The notes under the pieces are model-generated. The model did not search any database and was not told the DNA's origin. It was given only the letters and a program-made list of their open reading frames with translations. A DNA stretch of 64,000 bases, taken from positions 59,577 to 123,576 of the forward strand of contig NZ_POSF01000001.1 in assembly GCF_004343605.1 (NCBI RefSeq). The letters are read 5' to 3'. Shown in pieces: positions 46,546-55,111 of the stretch (within the stretch, counting starts at the first letter, position 1; every line of letters begins with the position of its first letter). The translations under genes and the position numbers were made by a program. The DNA comes from Dehalobacter sp. 12DCB1. GTDB lineage: Bacteria; Bacillota; Desulfitobacteriia; Desulfitobacteriales; Syntrophobotulaceae.

Positions 46546-47808
46546 ATGAATTATGGCGATATTGCCTTTATGCTTTTCAGCACCGCCCTAGTTTTCTTAA
46601 TGATACCCGGGCTCGCTTTTTTTTATGGAGGGCTCGTCAAAAGACGCCATGTCCTGTCGATCATGATGCAAAGCATCGCTGCAATCGGAATTATCTCGAT
46701 TCTCTGGATTGTTATCGGTTATACCCTGGCTTTTGGGCCGGATATCGGACATTTGATCGGTGGATTGGATTATGCGGGCTTGAGGGGTGTCGGCCTGGAT
46801 CCCAAAGGGGAGGGTGCGACGATTCCCCATCTATTGTTTATGCTCTATCAGATGATGTTTGCAATTATCACTCCGGCCATTATGACCGGTGCTACAGCGG
46901 AAAGGCTGCGCTTTCCTGCCTATATCCTTTTAATATCCCTTTGGAGCCTTTTGGTTTATGTGCCCCTTGCTCATTGGATATGGGGCGGAGGATGGCTGGC
47001 TAACCTGGGCGTCTTGGATTTTGCTGGAGGGATTGTCGTCCATATTAGTTCAGGCTTTTCAGCCTTAATTGCTGCTTTATATATTGGCAAACGCTACCAT
47101 AAAGACTCAGAGCAGGCTATTCCGCATAACATTCCATATGTGATCCTTGGCGGAGGTCTCCTGTGGTTCGGCTGGTTTGGGTTTAATGGTGGCAGTGAAC
47201 TTGCTGCAGACGGTATTGCTGTACTTGCCTCTGCCACTACACACCTGTCTGCCTGTGCCGGTCTGCTGGGGTGGATAATTATTGAAAAACTGCTTCATGG
47301 CAAACCAACCGTACTCGGTGCTGTCTCAGGCATGGTTGCAGGGCTCGGTGCCATTACACCTGCCTGCGCTTTCGTGACTCCTCTTGCCGCTATCTTGATC
47401 GGACTGGTTTCTTCAGGTTTGTGCTACTTTGCAGTCGCTTGGCTGAAAGTTAAACTGGGTTACGATGATGCACTTGATGCTTTTGGCATTCACGGTATCG
47501 GCGGGACCTGGGGAACCCTAGCTGCCGGAATTTTCTGCACCACAGCCCTGAATCCCAATGGTGTGGATGGACTTTTCTATTCCGGGTCATTTTCCCAGGT
47601 TGGGATACAACTTTTGGCCATCCTCGCAACTTACGCTTATTGCGGCGTGATGACCTTCTTGATCCTTAAAGTCATTAGTCTCATTACTCCTCTTGCAGCG
47701 ACAACTGAAGAACAGGAAACAGGCCTTGATATCAGCCAGCATGGCGAAAGCGCCTATCCGGACATTGAAGGAATGACTTCCGATTCTGCCTGGAATATGG
47801 TCAATTAA
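46546..47808 (+). CDS. amt: Ammonium transporter
   Basis: A 420-residue Amt/MEP/Rh channel with about eleven membrane helices. The twin pore histidines are in GIVVHISSGFSALIAALY and DAFGIHGIGGTWGTLAAG. The N-terminus FMLFSTALVFLMIPGLAFFY (20 residues) is typical. AAAGGAGAG lies before ATG 46546. There is no glnK/PII gene next to it, so post-translational control must come from elsewhere or be absent. Confidence 0.96.
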   Translation: MNYGDIAFMLFSTALVFLMIPGLAFFYGGLVKRRHVLSIMMQSIAAIGIISILWIVIGYTLAFGPDIGHLIGGLDYAGLRGVGLDPKGEGATIPHLLFMLYQMMFAIITPAIMTGATAERLRFPAYILLISLWSLLVYVPLAHWIWGGGWLANLGVLDFAGGIVVHISSGFSALIAALYIGKRYHKDSEQAIPHNIPYVILGGGLLWFGWFGFNGGSELAADGIAVLASATTHLSACAGLLGWIIIEKLLHGKPTVLGAVSGMVAGLGAITPACAFVTPLAAILIGLVSSGLCYFAVAWLKVKLGYDDALDAFGIHGIGGTWGTLAAGIFCTTALNPNGVDGLFYSGSFSQVGIQLLAILATYAYCGVMTFLILKVISLITPLAATTEEQETGLDISQHGESAYPDIEGMTSDSAWNMVN

Positions 47809-47860
47809 TAAATGGCTGTACGAGATATATCAGATAGAACTTCTTCTATCTAAACCACTA

Positions 47861-47900
47861 AAAAAGGATTTTCACCGTGATCACGGTGAAAATCCTTTTT
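47861..47900. terminator. Perfect 40-base palindrome terminator
   Basis: Bases 47861-47880 (AAAAAGGATTTTCACCGTGA) are exactly complementary to 47881-47900, so the site reads the same on both strands. It has an A-run on one side and a T-run on the other, and lies between convergent amt and the transglycosylase-like gene. It should stop transcription in both directions. Confidence 0.88.
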
Positions 47901-47946
47901 AGGTTTTGCCAGGAAAAAGTATACTTAAAATTTTTGAATGTAACAA

Positions 47947-48588
47947 TTATTGGGCAAAGGAACGGCATAAAGATTCGACTTGAACTGCATAAGCCGATTT
48001 GTAATGCCCATTATTCTCGTAAAAGGTCAACCTGCCGTTGATCCCCAATCGATATGCTGTGTACGATTCATATTTATTCATATAGACATCCTCTAAATAC
48101 CTCAGATATCCACCGGCTAAGTAGGTTGCATAATATTTGTCTGTTGACAGGAGTTCCCCGTTCGGATAAGGGATCTCTTTATGATAATATTCGGTGATGG
48201 CCATGTAGGCCGTTTTGGCTGTAGCCAATTTCATTTGGGTCGTATTGTAGGATAAGGATCCTCCATCCATATTGGTGGCAGGTACATATTTTGATTCTTG
48301 AGCAATTAAGGCAAACAGTTCATAAGGTTCCAGATGAAAGGTCTCTTCAACGCTCGCAATATACGCTAGATATTCGGCATCGACCTGATAGCCTCTGGCA
48401 ATTCGTGCTAAATTCTCTTGCCTGTATGTTTGATCTTCTTTTACACTAACGACGTTACATTCTTCTTCGCTTACTTTTTCCCTGTCTTCGGCAAAGGCGG
48501 CTGTCCCGACAAACATGGCCTGTGCAGCAATCGTAAAAGCTACCAGGAACATAGCCAGGAAACGGCCAATCCTTTTCTGTTGAAACAC
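47947..48588 (-). CDS. Secreted lytic-transglycosylase-like protein
   Basis: A 213-residue exported protein. Residues 1-33 are a signal peptide ending in TAAFAED. The mature part has a lysozyme-like or SLT domain with the catalytic-type Glu in ELFALIAQESKYVP. The following 'MDGGSLSYNTTQMKLATAK' and 'YLAGGYLRYLEDVY' fit the transglycosylase fold loosely. It starts with GTG 48588 after AAGGAGGAAAG. It may cut peptidoglycan, but the match is remote and a structural rather than catalytic role is possible. Confidence 0.72.
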   Translation of the reverse strand: MFQQKRIGRFLAMFLVAFTIAAQAMFVGTAAFAEDREKVSEEECNVVSVKEDQTYRQENLARIARGYQVDAEYLAYIASVEETFHLEPYELFALIAQESKYVPATNMDGGSLSYNTTQMKLATAKTAYMAITEYYHKEIPYPNGELLSTDKYYATYLAGGYLRYLEDVYMNKYESYTAYRLGINGRLTFYENNGHYKSAYAVQVESLCRSFAQ

Positions 48589-48763
48589 GGTCTTTCCTCC
48601 TTAAGGACTTTTTGACAGCTTTTCGCCATCATCTTTTGTTATTTTGTCAGAATATAATTATCCTATACTTGAGATCCTCCCATAATTTTTATCTTATATC
48701 TCAAGTGACAAAATTCTACATTTTTTTACTTCAACCGATTTTACCACATCAAACCAAAAAACG

Positions 48764-48790
48764 CAAAAAAGAGGACCATTAATTTCCTCT
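48764..48790 (-). terminator. Terminator of the minus-strand XRE gene
   Basis: On the minus strand AGAGGA pairs with TCCTCT (48770-48775 with 48785-48790), followed by TTTTTT (complement of 48765-48770). It lies about 80 bases after the XRE stop. Confidence 0.65.
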
Positions 48791-48870
48791 ATTACCATTA
48801 TATATGCGGTTATTTTTGATTAATAGCGTCTTTAGAACGTCTCATATCCATTTAAAGGCCGGTGTACGGC

Positions 48871-49239
48871 TCAGGAGGGTTCGGAATCCCTGATCTTCTT
48901 TTTTATTTGCAGATACGTCAGCAATTCTTCCTGATCTTTTTCTTCCCAAAAATCAAAGTCGTCTAATTTCTCTAAAACTTCCCTAAAATGGACGCTTTTA
49001 TCCGCCAGTGAATAAATCTCAGGTTTTGAACCCGCATCCTTCGTTTGTTCCCCTAAAAGGTAGGATACCGATACCCCTAGACCCAGGGCAATATCTGTCA
49101 GCCGATCTAAAGAAGGCCTTCTTCTGTTTTGTTCAATATCACTCAAATAAGAGATAGAAATACCGCTTCTTTCAGAAAGCTTACGAAGTGTGAGCTTCTT
49201 TTCTTTTCTTTGCTCTTTAATCTGATCACCGACAGTCAA
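48871..49239 (-). CDS. XRE-family helix-turn-helix regulator
   Basis: A 122-residue regulator with an N-terminal Cro/C1-type helix-turn-helix (TLRKLSERSGISISYLSDIE, 20 residues, and NRRRPSLDRLTDIALGLGVS, 20 residues). A C-terminal charged segment of about 50 residues has no recognised family. TTG 49239 is chosen because GGGGGAA lies 7 bases upstream; an earlier TTG at 49254 would overlap that site. It is transcribed away from a second XRE gene, with two palindromes between them. Confidence 0.82.
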   Translation of the reverse strand: MTVGDQIKEQRKEKKLTLRKLSERSGISISYLSDIEQNRRRPSLDRLTDIALGLGVSVSYLLGEQTKDAGSKPEIYSLADKSVHFREVLEKLDDFDFWEEKDQEELLTYLQIKKKIRDSEPS

Positions 49240-49396
49240 TGTAATTTCCCCCAAATTTTCGATAATAGCGAATTAATACTAGTATAATTGCTGAAAAACG
49301 CCAGGTCTACTGAATTGCTATACATTTTTGACGTAAATATGCGCAATGTGGAAGAATATCCTATATTTTCTTGGGATTGGAACCTATTTTTGGCAG

Positions 49397-49440
49397 ACGG
49401 CTAAATTTAGCCGTTGCACAATTACGCTATATGCGTAATT
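49397..49440. promoter_or_regulatory. Two adjacent palindromes between divergent XRE genes
   Basis: ACGGCTAAATTTAGCCGT (49397-49414) is a perfect 18-base palindrome. Five bases on is AATTACGC-TATAT-GCGTAATT (49420-49440), a perfect 8-bp dyad with a 5-base centre. Both lie just upstream of the plus-strand XRE gene. They are likely operators for one or both XRE proteins. Confidence 0.65.
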
Positions 49441-49459
49441 ATTAGGCGGAGGTGGTGTT

Positions 49460-49657
49460 ATGTCCCTTGGTTCAAAAATCCGGGATATCCGGAAGAAAAA
49501 GCATTTAAAACAAAAGGAATTGGCTGAGATTGCCGGTATTTCCGTTTCTTATCTATGTGAAATCGAAAGAGATAAAACAAATCCATCTATTAAAACACTT
49601 TTCCATCTTACTCAAGCCCTTGGAGTCCGTCTATCGGCGCTCCTTGGCGATCAGTAA
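49460..49657 (+). CDS. Small XRE-family helix-turn-helix regulator
   Basis: A 65-residue protein that is only a Cro/C1-type DNA-binding domain: LGSKIRDIRKKKHLKQKELA (20 residues), GISVSYLCEIERDKTNPSIK (20 residues) and LTQALGVRLSALL. GGCGGAGGTGG precedes ATG 49460. It is divergent from the XRE gene at 48871. Two regulators facing a shared palindromic region suggests a small switch, though no phage or other target genes flank it. Confidence 0.85.
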   Translation: MSLGSKIRDIRKKKHLKQKELAEIAGISVSYLCEIERDKTNPSIKTLFHLTQALGVRLSALLGDQ

Positions 49658-49807
49658 TATTAGGAACAGAATATTAGTTTTGAATAAAAGGATTCTTCTG
49701 GAATAAAGTCCTTTTATTTTTTTGACAAATGCTTACCAACAATGTTAGTATAATAATTGTCTTATTTCTGATAATAAGTATTCTTACTATTTCTTGAGGT
49801 GGATAGC

Positions 49808-50254
49808 ATGAGTCAATGCGAAGCCAAGGAAATACAAGATTTGTTTTTTTCCTTAATGGGAGATTTACACGAAAAATTCCTGTGCCATTTTCGAAAGGAA
49901 TACATAGGTTCGGCTCCGCTTAAAAAAAACCATATGAAAATTATCAATCTTCTCTACCACAATGAGCAGCTGACCCTAACAAAAATAGCTAAAAAGCTGG
50001 ATATAGAGAAGGGCAGCCTTACCACCCTGATCGATCAATTGACGGAATGGGGTCTAATCATCCGTTCCGAGGATAAAAACGACAGGCGGAAGTCTTTAAT
50101 TTCCCTGAGTTCTTTAGGCAAAACAGAGATGGATACATTGATGGTGCTGTATGAAAAGAGACTGAATGAATTGATGTTTACTTCAGACCCCGAAGAAATG
50201 AATCAATTTATGCTGAGCCTCAGGTATGTAGTGCAATTTATGAAAAAATTGTAG
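49808..50254 (+). CDS. MarR-family transcriptional regulator
   Basis: A 148-residue winged-helix regulator with the MarR core LTLTKIAKKLDIEKGSLTTL (20 residues), IDQLTEWGLIIRSEDKNDRR (20 residues) and the wing KSLISLSSLGK. ATG 49808 follows GAGGTGGATAG. It ends 13 bases before the MATE transporter gene, so it probably controls that pump. Confidence 0.9.
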   Translation: MSQCEAKEIQDLFFSLMGDLHEKFLCHFRKEYIGSAPLKKNHMKIINLLYHNEQLTLTKIAKKLDIEKGSLTTLIDQLTEWGLIIRSEDKNDRRKSLISLSSLGKTEMDTLMVLYEKRLNELMFTSDPEEMNQFMLSLRYVVQFMKKL

Positions 50255-50267
50255 AAGGGGACTGTAC

Positions 50268-51629
50268 ATGGATAAAAGTTTTGAATTCGGTAATAAAAGC
50301 ATCGGGAAGCTATTATGGCAATTCTCCTGGCCGGCGATTGTCGGTATGTTGGTGAATGCCTTATATAATATTGTTGACCGGATTTTTGTGGGCCGCGGCG
50401 TTGGTACACTTGCAATTGCTGCAACGACAGTGGCCTTCCCAATTATGCTTCTGTTTATGGCACTTGGGATGCTGGTTGGTATTGGTGCAACAGCATTAAT
50501 CTCCATTCGGCTCGGAGAACAGAAAAAAGAAGAAGCCGAAAAAATTGTAGGTAATGCACTTACTCTCTTGATTATGCTTCCGCTCCTTTTTATGGCCTTC
50601 TATTTCTCATTTTCTGAACAGCTTTTGGTCTTTTTTGGTGCTAATCAGGAAGTATTGCCCAATGCACTTGATTTTACCAATATTATTGTTGCAGGATCCG
50701 TTTTTGGGGCAATCGGTTTTGGCATGAACAATTTTATCAGAGCTGAAGGAAACCCCAGGATTGCGATGCTGACGCAAATTCTCGGCGCTGTGATTAACGG
50801 GGTGTTGAATTACATTTTTATTTTCCATTTGGGATTAGGTATAGCGGGTTCCGCACTCGCAACGGTCTCGGGTCAATTCATTACGTCGCTTTGGGTATTG
50901 GGCTATTTTCTTCTCGGCCACAGCACACTTAAGCTTCGCCTAAAAAATTTAAAACCGGATTTTTCGATCTATCTAGTCATATTGTCCATTGGCTTTGCTC
51001 CGTTTGCGATGCAACTTGCCAACAGTTTGCAGAATATGCTTTTGAATAAGAGTGTCATGCTTTATGGCGGCGACCTGGCGCTGTCTGCCGTCGGCGTCAT
51101 TATGAGTATTTCAACATTGTTCTTTATGCCGATTATCGGTGTCAGCCAGGGTGCTCAGCCTATCATAGGCTTTAACTATGGAGCCGGGCAGTTTGAAAGA
51201 GTTAAGGCAGCGTTGAAGAAGGCCATCATCGCGAGCACCGGTATTGCTGTTGTCGGTTATCTGGTCATACATCTCTGGCCCGAACAAATTATTGGCTTGT
51301 TCAGTGACAACGATACGGCGCTTACAGTACTGGCAACTCACGTGATACTGGTATTTTTTACCATGTTCCCGCTGATTGGTTTTCAAATTATTTGCTCAAG
51401 TTACTTTCAGGCAGTCGGCAAACCGCTTCAATCATCTGTTCTGAGCCTTTCCCGGCAGGTACTGCTCTATATACCGCTTCTTTTGGTCCTGCCTCATTTT
51501 TGGGGAATTGAGGGTGTCTGGCGAGCTGCACCGATTGCGGATATCTTATCCGTTCTGATCACAGCAATGTTGATAACGCTGGAAATAAGACGGCTTAGCA
51601 AAAATCAGCCTGCTGTCAGCGTAGGATAG
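50268..51629 (+). CDS. MATE-family multidrug/cation efflux transporter
   Basis: A 453-residue membrane protein with twelve predicted helices in two halves. The start GKLLWQFSWPAIVGMLVNAL (20 residues) and the second-half PIIGVSQGAQPIIGFNYGAG (20 residues) are typical of the MATE family (NorM/DinF-like). AAGGGG lies before ATG 50268. It is in one transcript with the MarR gene and ends at a strong terminator. It should export drugs or other organic cations by sodium or proton antiport; substrates are unknown. Confidence 0.93.
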   Translation: MDKSFEFGNKSIGKLLWQFSWPAIVGMLVNALYNIVDRIFVGRGVGTLAIAATTVAFPIMLLFMALGMLVGIGATALISIRLGEQKKEEAEKIVGNALTLLIMLPLLFMAFYFSFSEQLLVFFGANQEVLPNALDFTNIIVAGSVFGAIGFGMNNFIRAEGNPRIAMLTQILGAVINGVLNYIFIFHLGLGIAGSALATVSGQFITSLWVLGYFLLGHSTLKLRLKNLKPDFSIYLVILSIGFAPFAMQLANSLQNMLLNKSVMLYGGDLALSAVGVIMSISTLFFMPIIGVSQGAQPIIGFNYGAGQFERVKAALKKAIIASTGIAVVGYLVIHLWPEQIIGLFSDNDTALTVLATHVILVFFTMFPLIGFQIICSSYFQAVGKPLQSSVLSLSRQVLLYIPLLLVLPHFWGIEGVWRAAPIADILSVLITAMLITLEIRRLSKNQPAVSVG

Positions 51630-51656
51630 TTCAGGCTGATATAATGCTGAATATAA

Positions 51657-51702
51657 AAATAAGAACAAGGACTTCACAATTGTGAAGTCCTTGTTCTTAT
51701 TT
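51657..51702. terminator. Perfect 46-base palindrome terminator
   Basis: Bases 51657-51679 are exactly complementary to 51680-51702; the centre reads CACAATTGTG. It lies 28 bases after the MATE stop and 81 before the stop of the opposing lactate permease, so it probably serves both. Confidence 0.88.
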
Positions 51703-51782
51703 AGACGACCAGTTTTTCAGCAGATTAGGACACTGAGGGATCATCTTTGGGCAGAAACCCTTTTTACGATATAATCTCCTGA

Positions 51783-53390
51783 TCACACCAGGAACTTCAG
51801 CAAGGCGACTACGACAGCTGCAGTCACAGCTGACAAGATGAGCGAGATAACAAACGCTACGCGTATAACTTTGTTTTCTTCTCCAAGCTTATCAATCGAA
51901 GCGGCTGCATTTTGAAGCTTTGCTGGAGAAATAACACTGGCCAGACCTCCACCAAAGGCTAAACCGGCTGTAACAATAATAATCCCTGTCAGTCCCCAGT
52001 TCAGATTACTTGCTGTTGACATGGTATATTTCGCAAACATGGCAATCGTCGAAGCTTCACTTCCGGTAATGAATCCTCCGAATAATCCGATAAAGCTTAC
52101 AACAGCACCGTAGGCTCCATGAAAAGCCTGTGCGGAATAGTCTGCGAGTACTTTCACCATACTTGGGCACAGTGTTTTCGGCAGTGCGGCATTGAGATTG
52201 GAAGCCATATTAAATCCAGACATATTCATGACTTCACCGATCGCAAAGAAGATCGCCGCTGAGAAAACAGGTTTTGGTGCCCTTCGCCACCAAACTTTTA
52301 TTGAATCTTTAATTTGGGCGGCTTTTGGGCGCATAATCGGGATCGAAATCAAGATGCTGACCAGAATCCAGGTGTAGGCATTCCATAAAGCTCTGGTTGC
52401 TATCGGCTTGCCGTCTGCAGATAAGCCGGGAATACCAAGCGTCAGTGTCCGGTATAAATAATCGAAAGATTCCTTCGGCAGGTTCAGCGCCAGAATCAGA
52501 ACGATCAAAAGCAGCCAGGGCATAATGGCTTTCCACAAAGGATATTCTTTTTCATAGGCAAGTTCTTCCGACGTCAGCCGGCTTCGATCAATAATTTTTT
52601 TACCCGTTAGCTTAAGATACAGAACCATTACAAGAATGACTGCAAAACCACTTAAGACTCCTGTGAGGACGACCAGATTGTCATAATGATTGGTAAAATA
52701 AGCGACAATCGAAATTGTAATGCCCGTAACCAATACCGGGACAATCCCCTCTTTGACAGCTTTCCACTTTCCGACAATCCAAAGCATCGAAAAGCCGATC
52801 AGGGTAGATACAACCGGCAAAAACATAAAGAAGACGCTTCCGGCCTGAGAAAGGGTAATTTCATTGCCTTTTCCTAAAAAGCTGTTCGCAATATCCACAA
52901 ACACCACAATCGGGGCACCGAGTAAGGCATACGTACACAGGGAGTCATATCCGATCGCCGGTAAAGCTATGGCTACATACGTAGAGTATCCCATCGCAAT
53001 TAAGATAGGCGGCAGAAGAGATACGGGAGTTGCCCCGACGGCAACCATCAGCGTTCCAAATCCAATGTTAATCATCATAATCTGAACGGCTCTGTTTTCA
53101 CTGGCTAAGGTTTTAATAAATATAATAATTCGTCTTAAGGCCCCTGTCTTTTCCATATAGGCCATTTGCAGCAGCGATGTGGCTACGATCAATGATACCG
53201 AAAAAGATTTAATCAGACCGGCCAGTGTCGAGCGTACAATGACTTCTCCCGACGTCTGGAAAAACAAAAACGCCACAAGAGAAACAGCAAGCCAACCCAC
53301 AATTCCACTGGTATGGGCTGGCTTTTTAAACACAATAAGCATAACAACAATGACTACTATTGGCAGCAGTGCAAGCAGTAGTGGCAACAT
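51783..53390 (-). CDS. L-lactate permease family transporter
   Basis: A 535-residue membrane protein with about 13 helices, of the LctP/LldP family that imports lactate or glycolate with protons. Motifs include VVSFIGLFGGFITGSEASTI (20 residues) and LGAPIVVFVDIANSFLGKGN (20 residues). Start ATG 53390 follows GGATGGGAGAG; the frame is open to 53408. On the minus strand just upstream is TATACTTGTA, matching half of the GntR-like operators seen near 4224. LctP genes are often controlled by GntR-type LldR. Lactate use would fit with nifJ and the acs operon. Confidence 0.92.
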   Translation of the reverse strand: MLPLLLALLPIVVIVVMLIVFKKPAHTSGIVGWLAVSLVAFLFFQTSGEVIVRSTLAGLIKSFSVSLIVATSLLQMAYMEKTGALRRIIIFIKTLASENRAVQIMMINIGFGTLMVAVGATPVSLLPPILIAMGYSTYVAIALPAIGYDSLCTYALLGAPIVVFVDIANSFLGKGNEITLSQAGSVFFMFLPVVSTLIGFSMLWIVGKWKAVKEGIVPVLVTGITISIVAYFTNHYDNLVVLTGVLSGFAVILVMVLYLKLTGKKIIDRSRLTSEELAYEKEYPLWKAIMPWLLLIVLILALNLPKESFDYLYRTLTLGIPGLSADGKPIATRALWNAYTWILVSILISIPIMRPKAAQIKDSIKVWWRRAPKPVFSAAIFFAIGEVMNMSGFNMASNLNAALPKTLCPSMVKVLADYSAQAFHGAYGAVVSFIGLFGGFITGSEASTIAMFAKYTMSTASNLNWGLTGIIIVTAGLAFGGGLASVISPAKLQNAAASIDKLGEENKVIRVAFVISLILSAVTAAVVVALLKFLV

Positions 53391-53522
53391 TCTCTCCCAT
53401 CCTTCCATTCTACAAGTATATTTTTTTATTACTACCTACTTATAATATATGATTATGTTCAAAAAAAAAAGAACTTTTTTTGCTTTTTACTTTTTGCGTT
53501 TTATGTTTCAGACCAACAGAAA

Positions 53523-53550
53523 GGCCCGCTTTTCACATGAAAAACGAGCC
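53523..53550 (-). terminator. Terminator of the repeat-protein gene
   Basis: On the minus strand GGCTCGTTTTTCA and TGAAAAGCGGGCC form an imperfect hairpin followed by TTTC. It lies about 20 bases after the stop of the minus-strand gene at 53571. Confidence 0.6.
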
Positions 53551-53570
53551 AAAACTGAAGATTTTCTCAG

Positions 53571-54839
53571 CTAAGGGATCCTGACATATTGCGCAGGGCC
53601 CGGAACAATGATCCATCCGTCGTAAATGATGCTGATACTGAAATAGTAGTACTCACCGGAAACTAAATTACCCTGGATATCACCCTGATAATAAGTGTCA
53701 GCGTTTATTGTCACCGAAGTCCTGTTCCGGTCGGTAATCCACTCCAGATAACCGTCATTTGGATATTTTGGGTTGGGATTACTCTTTGAAATGACCACTT
53801 TGTAGCCTTCAAAATTTGCTGCTTCTGAAGCTGGCCAGCTCAAAACCAAATTACTGTCGCTGGCTGTTGCCGATATGGCAATCGGATCCAAGCTCTGTTG
53901 GACACCTTCCTTCTCTGCTAGTGGATCGTATCCATCGGCCGGATACGTGACATGGACGGCATTTCCGGCAACCTTGCCATCGCTGTATAAAGCCGTCACA
54001 CTAACGTAATACGCCTGTCCGGGAGTCAGATAACTGCCAAAGTCTCCGCCGTGATACGCTGTGCTGTTGTCGATTACCCACCGGCTGGTGCTTTGATTGG
54101 TAATGTAGGTCAAATAACCGCTACTGGGATAGGCCGGTCTGGAATTATTTTTGGAAATAACGACCTTATAGCCCTGGAAGCTTTCACTGTAAATCGAATT
54201 CCATTTGACAATGAGCCGGTTGTTGTCCGTAGAAACGGTTACCTGAGGCGCCTTTGAAGAGGGAGATACAGCTGGTTTGACAGTGGGTTTTGTTTCTGTA
54301 GCCGGTGTTTCCTTGGTGGGTTGCGTTGTTTCGGTCGGCGTTGCGATAGCTTCCTCGGCAGGTTCCGGTGAAGAGACAGCCGTACCGACCGGATACGTCA
54401 ATTGCAAACTGTCACCCGGAACGGTCTTATCCGAATAAAGCACCGTAATACTAAAATAGTATTTTTCACCAGGGACAAGTTTCTCGCCAAAGTCTCCGTT
54501 TTTATATGCTTCACTGTTATTGATCACCGCACTGGTCGTGGTCTTGTCGGTAATGTAGTATAAATACCCGTCGTCAGGATACTTCGGATTCGGATTGCTC
54601 TTTGAAATCACCACTTTATAGCCGGAAAATTTAGGATGATCAACCTGGTCCCAATGTAAGATAATTTTATCACCGGAAATCTCCCCATTCACTGCCACAG
54701 CAACATAAGGAGTTTTATCTTCGCCTATTCTTAATCCGGACCAGGAAGCATTTTGCGCATAACCATAGGTGACTATGCCTAAACAAAAAATGACTGCACA
54801 TATCGCGATTGCAATATTTCTAGATAAACGAGGTTTCAT
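53571..54839 (-). CDS. Secreted protein with three fibronectin-III-like repeats
   Basis: A 422-residue exported protein. Residues 1-28 are a signal peptide. Three repeats of about 85 residues follow, each beginning near 'GYKVVISK' and including 'YPxDGYLxxIT' and 'YYFSIxxLYSD'. The motif GYKVVISKSNPNPKYP is identical in repeats 1 and 3. Repeats 1 and 2 are joined by a Pro/Thr/Glu-rich linker (SSPEPAEEAIATPTETTQP and on). The beta-rich repeats look like fibronectin type III. AGGAGAAAAA lies before ATG 54839. It is probably on the cell surface or released; binding partner unknown. Confidence 0.8.
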   Translation of the reverse strand: MKPRLSRNIAIAICAVIFCLGIVTYGYAQNASWSGLRIGEDKTPYVAVAVNGEISGDKIILHWDQVDHPKFSGYKVVISKSNPNPKYPDDGYLYYITDKTTTSAVINNSEAYKNGDFGEKLVPGEKYYFSITVLYSDKTVPGDSLQLTYPVGTAVSSPEPAEEAIATPTETTQPTKETPATETKPTVKPAVSPSSKAPQVTVSTDNNRLIVKWNSIYSESFQGYKVVISKNNSRPAYPSSGYLTYITNQSTSRWVIDNSTAYHGGDFGSYLTPGQAYYVSVTALYSDGKVAGNAVHVTYPADGYDPLAEKEGVQQSLDPIAISATASDSNLVLSWPASEAANFEGYKVVISKSNPNPKYPNDGYLEWITDRNRTSVTINADTYYQGDIQGNLVSGEYYYFSISIIYDGWIIVPGPAQYVRIP

Positions 54840-55111
54840 GGTTTTTCTCCTTTCATACCACCGGTTGCATGCGAGTAACTTACTCTCAATTAAAAAATAA
54901 GATTAACTACGTGAAATTTAAATTCTACAGTATTAATTTAATTCCTTTTTCTTCCTTAATATTTAGGAATTAAGTCCCATCAAATTAGGAAATATGGATC
55001 TGCATAATCCCAAATGATAGTTTGATACAAACGGAGAGGAGTATGTCATTTAATGTCGAATCATTGATTCTAAATACACTTTTTAATTCTTTCTAAAGGA
55101 GAGGAGGGACT

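Noticed and set aside
46518..47003. 161-codon plus-strand frame
   Set aside because: Shadow of the amt gene in another frame; amt has the clear family match.
53571..54839. CRISPR-like or tandem DNA repeats
   Set aside because: The repeats are protein-level repeats of about 85 residues in one coding gene. No CRISPR array was noticed anywhere in the window.
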